Assembly: GCF_014839805.1 (NCBI RefSeq)
Contig: NC_051119.1
Span: forward strand, 237,526-301,525
DNA: 64,000 nucleotides
Direction of reading: 5' to 3'
DNA from: Manduca sexta
Lineage: Eukaryota > Arthropoda > Insecta > Lepidoptera > Sphingidae
Shown here: positions 1 to 13,011 of the stretch, one piece after another
How the letters are laid out: every line of letters starts with the position of its first letter
Position numbering within the stretch: the stretch's first letter is position 1
Program-made: the position numbers and the translations under genes
The notes under the pieces: model-generated
The model's database searches: none
Told to the model about the DNA's origin: nothing
Seen by the model: only the letters and a program-made list of their open reading frames with translations

Positions 1-167
1 CTTCTCTAACGAGATGTGTGTGTGTGTGTGTGTGCTGCGTACGTACGTGTGTTCATTATAAAACAAAAATTAATGTTGCATGTGCACATGTATTACCACC
101 ACCATCACCATAACAACCACGACCACGACAACAACATCATATATTAAAATTAAAATAAAAAAAATTA

Positions 168-239
168 TCATTACGCGAACGTTTGCTTCACAAGTCATTA
201 CGCGAACGTTTGCTACACAAGTCATTACGCGAACGTTCT
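168..239. repeat. 27-bp minisatellite, three units
   Basis: Units start at 168, 195 and 222 and share the core CATTACGCGAACGTTTGCT followed by CACAAG; the third is truncated. It stands in AT-rich sequence with no gene signal. A (GT)n run at 15-34 lies just upstream. Confidence 0.85.
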
Positions 240-326
240 CGTTTTTCATTTTTTTGCATAAATTGAATTACAGCATTCCCCCCCCCCCTAACAATTTTGT
301 TTCTTATTATAAATTGTATGTCAGAC

Positions 327-552
327 GGTTAGGGTGGGTTGGTTGGTTGGTTGGGGTGGTTGGTTGGTTGGTTGGTTGGTTGGTTGGTTGGTTGGTTGGT
401 TGGTTGGTTGGTTGGTTGGTTGGTTAGGTAGGTAGGTAGGTAGGTACGTAGGTAGGTACGTAGTTGGTAGGTAGGTAAGTAGGTAGGTAGGTAGGTAGGT
501 AGGTAGGTAGGTAGGAAGGCAGGAAGGTAGGTAGGTAGGTAGGTAGGTAGGT

Positions 553-591
<39 letters not shown>

Positions 592-632
592 TAGGTAGGT
601 AGGAAGGCAGGCAGGTAGGTAGGTAGGAAGGA

Positions 633-667
<35 letters not shown>

Positions 668-697
668 TAGGTAGGTAGGTAGGTAGGTAGGTAGGTA
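327..697. repeat. Compound tetranucleotide satellite (TTGG)n, (TAGG)n, (CAGG)n
   Basis: About 100 bp of TTGG units pass directly into about 270 bp of TAGG and CAGG units in alternating blocks. Open frames across it (Leu/Pro/Thr/Cys-rich) are repeat artefacts. The unit is not the insect telomere unit TTAGG. Confidence 0.95.
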
Positions 698-710
698 AAA
701 AATAAATTTT

Positions 711-2190
<1,480 letters not shown>

Positions 2191-2199
2191 GTGGGTGTT

Positions 2200-2978
2200 G
2201 TTGTTGGGTTTGTGGGGGAATGGTATTTAGTACATGTATGTAGATATATTGTTATGTATTGTATTGGTGTATATGGTGGAGAACGTAGAAACGTTATGGA
2301 TAAACAATAGACAGGTAATAATATAATACATATATTATAACTTTGTGGATATTAAATGATCTAGTTAGTAAGTATACACAATAAGTGGATAATTACTAGT
2401 AACTGATTAACTACTGGATGGCCAATGCAGTCATTCCACTGCACTGCACTGCATTGCACTGGTTGCGTGGTGATGCCTTTTGATTGATTGGGCCTTAGTA
2501 TTAGGTATGTAGGTAGGTAGGTACATGTGTCGCATTTTTTCTGTGCCTACGTACATAAATAAAATGGTACATAAAATATGGTATCATGATGATAATAACA
2601 TTATTATCATGATACCTACATAAATACATAATATAAATGATTGAAGTATATAATATTAACAAAAACAATGGAATATCTACCCCTCCTATATTTTAAATAT
2701 TGAGTAAATAACTTTAACTATAGGTAAGTACCTACTATAATGTAAATTAGGTACATGATTACTGAATAAATCTAAATGATCGATCGAGTTCTACAATTAA
2801 TATATCTATTATATTTACACTTGTCCAATAAATATGAACGGCGTACCTACATATAGGTACTTACTTGATGATTATAATTAAGTAAGTTTATTGTTTTTCT
2901 TTTCTTTTTTTTTTGCTTACTTTCCATATTGGATAAAACACGATCAGCAGAATGAATTATCATTAATTACTTATATAA
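2200..2978. other. AT-rich intergenic DNA with an imperfect hairpin
   Basis: No gene seen. At 2580-2616 GGTATCATGA and its complement flank a short AT-rich centre, giving a stem of about 16 bp with a 3-nt bulge, of the kind left by a small inverted-repeat element. Confidence 0.5.
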
Positions 2979-3249
2979 TATATGTATATAAAAATGAATA
3001 CCTATTTCCCCGCTCGGTCGCGCCATCACGCGTGAACGGCTGGACCGATTTCACTATTTTTATATTGTTGTTGTGTGTTTGTCATTGTCAGGAGAAGGAA
3101 CTTATGAAAGAATAAAATTAAGGAAGTTGAGCGGAACGTTAGAAATATTTTAATAAAAGTTAATTTCAGAGATTGTCAAAATGCGCGCCGCAAATTATTC
3201 ATAGTTAGTTAAACGACGACGGGACAACGTCGGTCGAGTCACAACTAGT
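2979..3249 (+). mobile_element. Non-autonomous Helitron-like repeat, family 2
   Basis: It starts in a TATATAAAAATGAAT-type end, contains the core CACGCGTGAACGGCTGGACC, and ends with GTCGAGTCACAACTAGT. The CTAGT terminus and absence of terminal inverted repeats fit a Helitron 3' end. Other copies or parts lie at 12409-12698 (-), 15478-15605, 29107-29318 and 55412-55605, with a weak one near 10845-11105. Confidence 0.6.
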
Positions 3250-4581
3250 AGGTATATTATAAATGTATGTATTTATGTATGATATTTTTGTGGATAAATA
3301 AGCTACAGTCTACTTACTACTTAATTAAGTACATACAATATAAGTAGGTAGGTACAGTTACTTTCACGAACAACATGGAAAAAGAACAAACCAAGCATTA
3401 TATTTTAATAACATCATATAGGTATCTACCTAGATATCGTAATATCAATATTATATTATTATAATCACAATAATTAGTATACTGTAAGTAACTTAGTGAT
3501 TACCTGTCTACCTTCAGATTTAAACTTACGATAAAATTTGTATCACACGAACACGAACACACACAACATCCAAAAATAAATCCTAATATTATTATTTCAC
3601 TCACTACACTGATCGGGTGCAACTTGCAAATATTATTATTCGATATTATACTACTTATCATAATGTTAGTTAGAATCATTATTATCAATAAACATACAAA
3701 ACTTAATTGTTTTCACTGGATTTAACATTTTAAGCGGCCCCAAGTATGCAAGCAAGTTCTTGGCGTTCTTGGCGAGTAGTTAGTAGTTATACAGTTTAAA
3801 CAAACACACGTTTTATTCGTAAACAATATGTAAATAAATACAGTACATTATAAACGAGTCATGTTACATACACGCAACACAATAATAATAATAATATAGC
3901 TTCATTTTTTTTACGGGCAGGATGGCGCGTAAACGTATTTTTGTAAGTTGTGCCTACTGCCTACCTAATGCCACCACTACTATTAGGTTGGCAATAACGA
4001 GACATTTATAATCTTAACGCTATTCAAATATAAAATTGTTATTTAATCACACAATAATGTTTCAATTTAATACAAATTGTTACTTAATTAATATTTTTCA
4101 AAATATTAAAGAGAGAAAAATATATATATAATATTATTATAATGTACTTATCTAATATAAATCGCAAAAAGTGTGAGATGCCGGAAGTGAAATGAGCGAG
4201 CGATCTCTCGACCAATTACGGGCTGCTTCTAGGACTGTGCAACGGTAAAGCGGATTTACTCCGGACACCGGAGATTTTCCGACACAACAGGAAACGACCT
4301 ACGTATGTACCTTTTTATATAAAAAACCTATATCGTTCGGATCCGTAATTATGTTCAAATTTAATAAAGACAAAAGGCGTGAAAAAGAGCCCCAAAGATT
4401 TTTTATCGTGTTCAATTAGTATTTATTGTATTACGGTTAGTGTATTATGCGCGCTACGCGCGCGCTTGTGTGCGTGTGCGTGTGTGAGTGTGAGTGTGTA
4501 TGTGTATTATATAGGTACATACACAATTCACGGTATCCGGAGATTCTTCTGTCTCTTTAACTACGTATCAATGTCCCAACA

Positions 4582-4582
4582 C

Positions 4583-4643
<61 letters not shown>
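4582..4643. repeat. (CTGT)n microsatellite followed by a GC-rich patch
   Basis: About 15 CTGT units, followed at 4650-4690 by a short GC-rich stretch (CGCCCGCCCG, CGGCGCGGCGCGGCG) that stands out in the AT-rich surroundings. The GC patch could be CpG promoter-like sequence but has no matching gene here. Confidence 0.9.
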
Positions 4644-4644
<1 letters not shown>

Positions 4645-5036
4645 ACTGTCACCCGCCCGCCCGTACGGCCCGGCGCGGCGCGGCGAGATGGAATCCAGTG
4701 TTGCCATATTTACCAACTTTTAGGTAGATCTACATACTTCGCCCTCAGTCTATTTTTCAACACAAAATTTTCAACGCCATTATTGAATATTTTTTTTTAC
4801 CTTACTAAAGGATGAGGTGGTATAGCTTTGTGACTTAGGTCAACGCGCGAATAATATAAAAAAAAAAAAAAAAAAAATATTCACGATTGACAGTGGACAT
4901 TGATTGATATATATTGTATTTGACATTGACACTTTCTTACCGCATTCGCGCGGCATTCGAGTGGAAATCTATTTGTTACATTACATCAAAATATTGAATT
5001 GTATGTATAATATATTTTATTTTCTTTCTGTTTTAG

Positions 5037-5213
5037 TTCCGTGAATCAAGTTCCTCTACATTCATTGGAACGTCCCCACCCAGCCCATGCAGTCAGCACC
5101 ATGTTGAAGAGCTTACCAAATACTATTCCCAAAAAGTTTTGTTAATTGCTCAGTTTGAACTTAATAATTTTATGAAAAATATTAAGTACCTATGTATTTT
5201 TATAACCATTTAA
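5037..5213 (+). CDS. Possible terminal exon of an unrecognised gene
   Basis: A good 3' splice site (TTTCTTTCTGTTTTAG) at 5021-5036 is followed by a 58-codon open frame ending in TAA at 5211-5213. The first half is Ser/Pro-rich (SSSSTFIGTSPPSP) and the second half has mixed composition (HHVEELTKYYSQK). Codon composition looks more protein-like than the AT-rich flanks. A possible 3' UTR follows, with AATAAA near 5823. I found no upstream partner exon and do not recognise the family. It could be a chance frame, or the end of a gene whose other exons lie left of the window. Confidence 0.3.
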   Translation, partial: FRESSSSTFIGTSPPSPCSQHHVEELTKYYSQKVLLIAQFELNNFMKNIKYLCIFITI

Positions 5214-6941
5214 AAAAAAAATTAAGTATCATTTTTTTCAATAGGTTTAGGAAATTTTAATAATATAAGTAAGTGAACTGCAGCAATGAGTTGAGAGTGC
5301 AATTTCTCAGATTCTTGTAATTATTTATAGTATTTAATTACATTAATTGTAGGAAAAATTTTGTACAACAAGTTATTATGAAATATTCTATTGTCCTCAA
5401 AATTTGTGTAGAAGAATATTTTGTTGTGACAATGAAAACTATCTTGATATTTAAAGTGTAAATATAATAAAATATACATTATTTACATAGGAAAATATAT
5501 ATTCTATTTATTATAATTGTGGTCATCCTGCTTGAGAGAGAGACACCTGCAGGTATTGATAATTGCACGGGTTCTTCTCATATAGATATGATGGTCATTT
5601 ATAATAATAATATTATGTTGTTTGTTTCCTCCATTAGAACGCTGTAATATAAAAAAAATATTGTATTACCTACAGTTACTTAACAATAGTTATAAGTATA
5701 ATGTGAAATTGTACCAATGGTAAAATAATATAGTCATACAACAATAATTTGAAACTGTAAATATCAATTTAATGTGTTGTAAGTCCATCAGTATACAATC
5801 AGTGTACTTATATGAAGTTTTTAATAAAGATGTAAAGAAAGATAATTTTCAAATTCAAATTATATTTATTGTGGTACACAGGTAGGATTAAGGTGTTATA
5901 CATTTACTTATATTACAGTACAGCTATGATCCGTTATAATAGCATACAACAATTTAAAATTCTAGAGAAGACAGAATACATTCTATACATATTAACATCA
6001 TCAAGATGATCGTTCAAACAGTAATAACATTTGTCATGCAGAATTTTAAATAATTTATTTTTATAATCACTAATGTCTTTCATAATATGTCTCTTATTGG
6101 TTTTGGAATTTTTTTATAATTATGTCAGGAATTAAGTGAAATACACTTTTATGGAATAATGCAGTTGTTTTTTTTTTTTTATATATATATTGTATGTTTA
6201 TATTGTTAAGTTGCATAATAATGGTATCTTCTCCGATACCTGGTATTCAAATACAGAGTTTTGCTGTTTGAATTCATAATGTGACATTCATTTAGTAATA
6301 TAATATAGAGATACTAGTATTGCAAACATAATGGTAAATAAAGTTACTCAGTTGTATTTGTAGTTTTTAAATAAACACAATTAAAACTGTAACTTTAGTC
6401 TATTTATTGCCTCATTAGTTGACACACTAATTTCATATTTATGAAAGGGAGGAGAGTATGTATTAATTGTGAAGATATTTCTCAAAGTAAATTAATTTTT
6501 TATTTCTATTAACTCTAATAATTAATACTTAGTACATTACCAGTTGACCCTTGGTATTGCAGGCATCCTTCCTCATTGTTTGATGTTGTGCACTTTGTGG
6601 CTCATTAGGAGGTAATTACATTTTTATATGGGTACAATATAACAAGCACTAACATACCTTGCAAATGAAATTCACAAGTCTCAACTAAAAAAAAAAAGAA
6701 ATGATCCCTTTATCTATAAATCAAAATTATTTCAATAGATTTTAAACTTAGCTATTTATGTAATTAAGTACTTATGTATTAAATTACCTTTAAACGGGCG
6801 GCTAATTAATTAAATTAAATATACGATTGTATATTTTATTATCGATTTGTGTCTCACATATTGGGGGTAGGGGGGGGGTGGGGTGAAGGTTCTGCTATTT
6901 GACACGTAGTTCGTCCCCTCTCCCCGTGGGAGATGCCATGG
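5214..6941. other. AT-rich intergenic or 3' UTR DNA
   Basis: No exon with family signal is seen. AATAAA near 5823 could end the candidate exon at 5037. The last 80 bp before the gap turn G-rich (GGGGGTAGGGGGGGGGTGGGG), which may explain why assembly broke here. Confidence 0.5.
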
Positions 6942-7441
6942 NNNNNNNNNNNNNNNNNNNNNNNNNNNNNNNNNNNNNNNNNNNNNNNNNNNNNNNNNNN
7001 NNNNNNNNNNNNNNNNNNNNNNNNNNNNNNNNNNNNNNNNNNNNNNNNNNNNNNNNNNNNNNNNNNNNNNNNNNNNNNNNNNNNNNNNNNNNNNNNNNNN
7101 NNNNNNNNNNNNNNNNNNNNNNNNNNNNNNNNNNNNNNNNNNNNNNNNNNNNNNNNNNNNNNNNNNNNNNNNNNNNNNNNNNNNNNNNNNNNNNNNNNNN
7201 NNNNNNNNNNNNNNNNNNNNNNNNNNNNNNNNNNNNNNNNNNNNNNNNNNNNNNNNNNNNNNNNNNNNNNNNNNNNNNNNNNNNNNNNNNNNNNNNNNNN
7301 NNNNNNNNNNNNNNNNNNNNNNNNNNNNNNNNNNNNNNNNNNNNNNNNNNNNNNNNNNNNNNNNNNNNNNNNNNNNNNNNNNNNNNNNNNNNNNNNNNNN
7401 NNNNNNNNNNNNNNNNNNNNNNNNNNNNNNNNNNNNNNNNN
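6942..7441. other. Assembly gap (500 N)
   Basis: Exactly 500 N, the usual placeholder for a gap of unknown size. It lies just upstream of the first visible exon of JHEH-A, whose exons 1-4 are missing from the window and may lie here. Open frames spanning the N run are meaningless. Confidence 0.99.
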
Positions 7442-7446
7442 TAGCA

Positions 7447-7640
7447 AAACCATACAGAACTTCGTTTACAAAGCACTGTGGTACTCCACTGTGCTCGTCA
7501 AGCTGAACTATAATGCTTTCAAACCAAATTACAAAATTGCATACATACTTCTACTTGATAGAAGAAATTGACACTGCGGTGGTACCTAAACAGACAATCA
7601 CTCGCATACTAAAGACATATCATCAGTAATAACAAGATAG
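7447..7640 (-). repeat. Dispersed repeat, family 3
   Basis: It resembles, in reverse orientation, the repeat at 33715-34000. Shared words include AATTGACACTGCGGTGGTACC and CAAAGCACTGTGGTACTCC-like strings. Related fragments occur near 8655-8760, 45100-45200, 48860-48960 and 51340-51520. No coding capacity. Confidence 0.55.
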
Positions 7641-7681
7641 CAATGCCAAACCTCTGGATGAAATACATGTCATTTTTACAG

Positions 7682-10035
7682 GAAGTTATAGGTTTTCACA
7701 CGAACTTGCCCACTGCTTCCACGTCAAAAGCGTTCATGCTGATGGCGGTTGGACATTACTTCCCAGACCTGGTAGTGGACTCCTCTCTATCCAACAGGAT
7801 CTACCCTCTATTGAATAAGACCCTTTGGCTGCTGCAAGAAACTGCTTACTTCCACTTCATGGCCACCAAACCCGAAACTATAGGTAACATTTGACTTATG
7901 TACATTTTTAGGACATTAATAACTAAGGAGGTATCATTTCTCAACCTAGTACATTGATGTGAAGGATGGATTCCAATAAAGTGGATCCTAATAAGCCAAT
8001 TTTGATAAAATGCGGTGGCCGTCGATTCATATTAGTTATTATGCGGTAAAAGGGTATATATTTTCTCCTTTTTTTTAGTTAATCGTATTAAGTTGCGGGA
8101 TGAAATGATTTCGAATGTCAATAAACGTACTGAATGTATTGTTAAAGAAGTTAACCACTAAGATTTTATGGAATAGAGAATCTTCACTGCAAAAATCATT
8201 ATGGACTTGTATGGTGTTCTTAATTGCCCTTATGACACGTCTAAGTCTCTAAGCAGACGCTACCAACTTGTTACGAATACACACTACACAAAAGGGAAAG
8301 TATGACCAACTTCAGTAACTCTACTGCATAGCTACCAACTTTAAATACAAATTCCTGATCTAAAAGCTTGTGATGACCAGCAAATCCCCTTGTCTCCAGG
8401 AATCGCGATGACAGACTCTCCAGCTGGTTTCATGAGCTTCTTCCTCCAGTGTATATCAGGCGGCACTCGGAAGGTTAACCCTGGGGAACCTGAAGGTGGA
8501 CTTCTAAAGTACTACACACGGGAGCAGCTGATAGACAACCTGATGATGTACTGGACTGATAATAAGATCACCACGTCGAGCAGGCTTTACTACGAGACTA
8601 TACGTAGCAAGAACGGAAGCCAGGTTATGTCGTAAGTTGGTTTTATTTGTTTATTCACCTTTATGTTCGTGGAGGGATAGTAGACATTTTCCCAATTTAA
8701 CGAGTTGAACAACACGCCTGATGGCTAATGATACGACTGCCGTTGAACAGCATATCAACACAGGATTAATTTGTTTTCTGTTCATACTAGTACTGAGATA
8801 TTTTTTTTCATTCAGTACATATTTTTTACTTATAATATAAGTACTTATACTGAGAAAAATTAATAGTAAAGTCATTGATTAAATTCTGTAAGTTCTTTAA
8901 AAAATTGCTTGGGATTAGACTTTTCTACTGCGTGGTAGTAATAACTTAAAATAAAAATGTTAATACCGACCGTGACAGGACTCGAACCTGCAATCTTCGG
9001 ATCCGAAGTCCGACGCCTTATCCATTAGGCCACACGGTCATATCGATTGTCCGGACAGAATCTGGCCGCTTGATGAAGCGGTAAATAAATACATCTCTGT
9101 GAACCAAACTTTAGTCTCAAAAATTTACAAGCTTTAATTTTTATATGATCTAATTTTTGGAGCAAAAAAAAATTCTGCCATTTATTATATACAGCGTACT
9201 GGTAAGCACAGGCGTCTTCTATTAATGTGAGCTTTAAGGCCATAGTTCAACCCTTTGGTCCAATGCAGCTTGGCAATATATAGACATTTGATGTTCTTAC
9301 AATATGTCAGTTTTCTCACGACGATTTTCTTAGATAATTGACACACAATACATAAGTAAGTTCAAAAAGTCAAAAATGTGTATTTTGGGTTCTGATCCTA
9401 CGACCTTTCTCAGTTCCATTCCCAACTAGGCTGCTATGATAAAACAGGCATCACACCTTTATTCAAAGAGGTAAGCAGAGGTTTAACCAGAGCGTCCATT
9501 TCCGCCATGAGTTCCATCCCATGACATGATAGTGGGCGAGCCTATCGCCATATCGCTCATAAATTTAGTCTCCATTTAGACACTGAGCACAAAGACCTAT
9601 CACTGTACTCGATGCGGATTCCAACCCGGGACAACACCACCGGGTTACCGCTATGATAATTTGTATTCCAGATAATGATTTCTTATGTTTACGCGAAGAC
9701 ATTAAAATTAAAACTATTTCTCGGATTTTATCGCGGTTTTAATATTTTAGTTTCGAAGACTTTGCAGCCTTCGTGGTCACGGGGTCTGAGGTGTTGTTCC
9801 TCCATTATATTCCAGATACCCAACAGACGTACCTACATGGGCACTCCAGGCCCCTGACGAGATCATCTACATGTCTCCTATAATGCTGGCGACAAAGTAT
9901 AAGAACTTGCGTCACGCAACGGTCCTGGACAATGGAGGCCATTTCCTGGCGCTGGAGCGGCCCGCGGAGTTCGGCGCGGACGTACTGCGCGCTGTCACTG
10001 AGTTCGTCAGATGGGACGACCTTTACGGATATTGA
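7682..10035 (+). CDS. JHEH: JHEH-A: juvenile hormone epoxide hydrolase, 3' part (5' exons missing)
   Basis: Three exons join in phase: 7682-7883, 8400-8631 and 9816-10035, each with AG acceptors and GT donors, coding for about 217 residues up to TGA. They match the C-terminal half of microsomal/JH epoxide hydrolases. Lid tyrosines lie in ETAYFHF and SRLYYET, the acid in QAPDE, and the catalytic His in NGGHFLALE. Exons 1-4 (anchor, EH N-terminal domain, oxyanion HGWP, nucleophile GGDWG) are absent; the upstream sequence is a repeat and then a 500-N gap, so they are either in the gap or lost. ATTAAA lies about 50 nt after the stop. Exon phases and the intron 4 position (before EVIGFHTN) match D and E. 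A tRNA gene lies antisense in the last intron. The family should hydrate the JH epoxide in the ER membrane; activity of this copy depends on the unseen half. Confidence 0.85.
8967..9039 (-). tRNA. tRNA-Arg (anticodon TCG)
   Basis: On the minus strand the 73-nt sequence folds as a cloverleaf. The acceptor stem GACCGTG pairs with CACGGTC, with discriminator G. The anticodon stem TCGGA/TCCGA encloses loop CTTCGGA with anticodon TCG. The internal promoters are intact: A box TGGCCTAATGG and B box GGTTCGAGTCC. No intron and no encoded CCA, as usual in eukaryotes. It lies antisense inside the last intron of JHEH-A. Confidence 0.95.
9463..9655 (-). mobile_element. tRNA-derived SINE, family S1
   Basis: Minus-orientation copy with the conserved body GGCGAGCCTATCGCCATATC and the tRNA-like head AACCCGGGACAACACCACCGG. 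It lies in the last intron of JHEH-A. Other S1 copies occur at 10312-10515, 17118-17285, 17755-17890, 20010-20165, 29885-30130 and 39575-39803. Confidence 0.65.
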
Positions 10036-10311
10036 TTGTTATGAGTTTGAAGTTTTGTTGTTTATACCCTGTAGTATTTTTTATTAAACGCCTCTGATGA
10101 TTAACGTGTTTCATTAAAAAATGGTTTGACTGAAACCTTTCAGATCATTTATGCAGCTAGTTTGAAAGGTCAATTTACGGTTTAGACGTTTTATAAAATT
10201 GGTTTTTGTAGCCAAAAACTCTTAGATATAGATTATGAAAAAAAAAAACTTAAAACAAAAAAAAAAAATAATGGCGGCACCATACATAACATCACGCATT
10301 TATAATTTTAT
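10036..10311. other. JHEH-A 3' flank
   Basis: ATTAAA at about 10083 is the likely poly(A) signal. The rest is AT-rich with two A-rich stretches near 10235-10270. No gene. Confidence 0.5.
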
Positions 10312-10515
10312 CTACGCAGAGGCGCAACTAGGGCATCCACTTTTCGCCAAGTATGTTTCGTCCCATGATGTGACAGGGGGCGAGCCTATCGCCATATCGG
10401 GCACAAATTCCAGACTCCGGGCTAATACTGAGCAGAAAAACCCAAATATCACTTTGCCCGACCCGGGATTCAAACCCAGGACCTCAGAGCGCTATTGTAC
10501 CGGGCATGCAATACA
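10312..10515 (-). mobile_element. tRNA-derived SINE, family S1
   Basis: A well-preserved reverse copy. It has the body (GGGGGCGAGCCTATCGCC), the phrase TTCCAGACTCCGGGC, and at the tRNA-like end GACCCGGGATTCAAACCC, which resembles a degenerate B box read on the minus strand. Confidence 0.75.
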
Positions 10516-11112
10516 ATGTAATATAAAAATGAGCATATTTGCAGCTTATTGCTATTATGATTTTAATAGGCGTTCTTTCTTTACTTTGTTTTGAATGGCT
10601 CAGCGTTCAGAAGTATGTCTTGACCGGGTATAAAATCCGAATGAACAAAAATATTGAACGGGAAGGCAAACCAGTGACAAAACATTTTAAAGGTGTGAGT
10701 GAGAGGAAGTGTTAAAAAGTAAAACTAATGAATTATCCCTTTCTAATGCCAATGCATTAATATCTTAGCACTATCTTTTATATTATACATAAAAAGACGA
10801 TCATTTTTTTGTGTTAATTATTGGTAGAATAAGTTTTATATTTAAAAAAAACTTAAGGAAGTTAAGCGGAAGATAAAAAAAATTAATAAAACTTAACGAC
10901 AATATTAATTTTAAGTACATAAAGTCAGTTGTTTGACATAACTATCAGATATACGCACCAGAAAATAAAGCAACGAATGTCGTGTATCATAGAGCACTAC
11001 AATAATAAGTTCTATGTTTTTGAACAATATTGTTTCAATTAATTATACCAATTCGAATTCAATATTCATAGGTAAGATAGGACAACGTCGGTGTCAGTTA
11101 GTAATATTATAA

Positions 11113-11759
11113 ACTAGCTTCCGCTCGCAGCTTCGCCCGCGTGGATTTCGGACTTCAAAAATGGAGGAGGTGCTCAATTTGTCGGGATGTTTTTTAATGT
11201 ATGGTGGCATGCAGGTGGTCCGATTGTCCGGTCAGGGTCTGATGATGGGATTCAGTATTCACACGTGATGGCTAATTATTAGCATATCATGTATAACTTT
11301 GGTGTTTCTATACCGATTTCTATGATTCTTTTTTATAGAATATTTAATAATGTTAACTTTTTTAATTAGGGATGACTGAGAGTGTTATAAACGTAAGAGT
11401 AGACAAATATAATAAGAAAGCTTCGAACTGCTAAGCTATCGGGAGTTACACGTGTTATTGTGAGTCAACCATAAAAGATAGACATATGCTGTCGTGGGAT
11501 ATTTTTTACATAATTTTAAGGAGATCATTTCCGTCATACATGATTTCTGTGTAGCTTTAACCAGTAAGGTTGCACATGCGACGGAAGCTTAAAAAATGGA
11601 GTAACTTCTCCCGTTTTCCCAACATTTCCCTTCACTGCTCTGCTCCTATTAATTGTAGCGTGATGAAAAGTATACTATAACCAGCACAGGAGTATGACAA
11701 ATAATTGTACCAAGTTTCGTTAAAATCCGTCGAGTAGTTTTTGTTTCTATAACGGTTAT

Positions 11760-11804
<45 letters not shown>

Positions 11805-11924
11805 AATTTTACTAATTGCATTTTTGGCATCAGTATCGATCCCTAATCACCCCCTGATAGTTATTTTGGAAATATATTTCATGTACAGAATTGACCTCTC
11901 TACAGATTTATTATAAGTATAGAT
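11113..11924 (-). mobile_element. Non-autonomous Helitron, family 1
   Basis: Read on the minus strand it begins TCTATACTTATAATAAATCTG-like and ends with the hairpin-bearing GCGGGCGAAGCTGCGAGCGG followed by AAGCTAGT. TC...CTAGT ends with a GC-rich hairpin just inside the 3' end are Helitron hallmarks. It holds an internal GACA tetranucleotide array (about 11 units near 11761-11803). A close copy, with a shorter array and diverged near its 3' end, is at 43583-44418, and truncated copies form part of the palindrome at 54199-56856. No ORF for Rep/helicase. Confidence 0.75.
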
Positions 11925-12408
11925 TATACTTAACAAGACCCCCGCACCAAAGCGGATAAAAAGCTAAATCTTATCAAAAGTTAATGACATCCAAACATAA
12001 ATAATGGAAAAAGTATCTTTTCCCAAACTCTAATCCCTATTTTGATTGCAACCGCATCCGCGCCACGTGGCAGCCCCTTGATTTGATATGTGATAAATAT
12101 TAATGTGATGTTTACTTGAATATGCAATTATATTCCTTTATAACAGAAAAGAATATTCCTAGTTTATTTTTAGAGTAAATAAACTAAATCACAAACAAAT
12201 TTTTGCTCAAATACTTGTGAGTTGTGCTTTTTCTCCAGTCAGCAGAACAGCTGTTGCAAGCTGATGACATACTATTTCATGTTCATATCTGTGAACAGTG
12301 CGAAAATCGAGTTTTCATAATTGACGAATTAGCTACCTATACCGCTGTAACTACAAGATAACTTTATTTCCTGTTTTACTGTTTCAGTTCCTCACATTTT
12401 ATCCTTTA

Positions 12409-12698
12409 ACTAGCTGACCCGACAGCCGTTGTCCTGTCTTAACTATGAATTTGCAGCGCGCATTCTGTCAATCGCTGACAGGTATTTCAAACAATTGACA
12501 GTTATATAAAATTCATATTTTCGTTAAGTTTTCTTAAATTTTCTAATATTACGCGCGATTTTTAATTTTTTTTTTTCATAAGAACCTTCTCCTGATAATA
12601 ACAAACACAACAAACAAAAAATATTGAAATCGGTCCAGCCGTTCACGCGTGATGGCGTGACCAAGGGAAAAAGGGATTCATTTTTATGTATATAGATA
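12409..12698 (-). mobile_element. Non-autonomous Helitron-like repeat, family 2
   Basis: Reverse copy, from ACTAGCTGACCCGACAG at the left to a TATATAGATA-type end at the right. It carries the shared core GGTCCAGCCGTTCACGCGTG. Confidence 0.65.
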
Positions 12699-12820
12699 CA
12701 AAAAAAGGTATTTTTTATAAACAAAAAACATAACTTCGTTGTAAGTGTCGGAGATCGGCGTCATAGCGACAATCATTTCTGCGATGTAACGGCATGAATT
12801 GCTGCAGGTCCGTTCACACG

Positions 12821-12828
12821 TCACGTGA
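12821..12828. promoter_or_regulatory. Palindromic E-box TCACGTGA
   Basis: A perfect CACGTG E-box lies in a GTCACGTGACTCGTGAC context about 1 kb upstream of the proposed JHEH-B first exon. The JH receptor Met with Taiman binds CACGTG-type sites, so feedback by the hormone is conceivable, but such a 6-mer is common by chance. Confidence 0.25.
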
Positions 12829-13011
12829 CTCGTGACTTGTAGATATTATGTCACTACAGAGTTGTAACTTTAGTATGCCGCTAGGAAATCTTTTTGGAAA
12901 TTGATCAAAATTTGTGTGACGAAGGATCTTGATTGAGGTTTTAAGTCTAATAACATTTGCTAAAATATAGACTCCAAGATATTTGGGACACTTACCTTAC
13001 TAAATAATCTG

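Noticed and set aside
80..427. Thr-rich small protein
   Set aside because: The frame only reads through ACC/ACA triplet-like sequence and the TTGG satellite.
327..697. Telomeric or subtelomeric repeat
   Set aside because: Units are TTGG, TAGG and CAGG (4 bp), not the insect telomere unit TTAGG, and genes lie on the same scaffold side without other subtelomeric signs.
6854..7571. Long open frames across N runs (also 32412-33025)
   Set aside because: Unknown bases are read as open; there is no sequence support.
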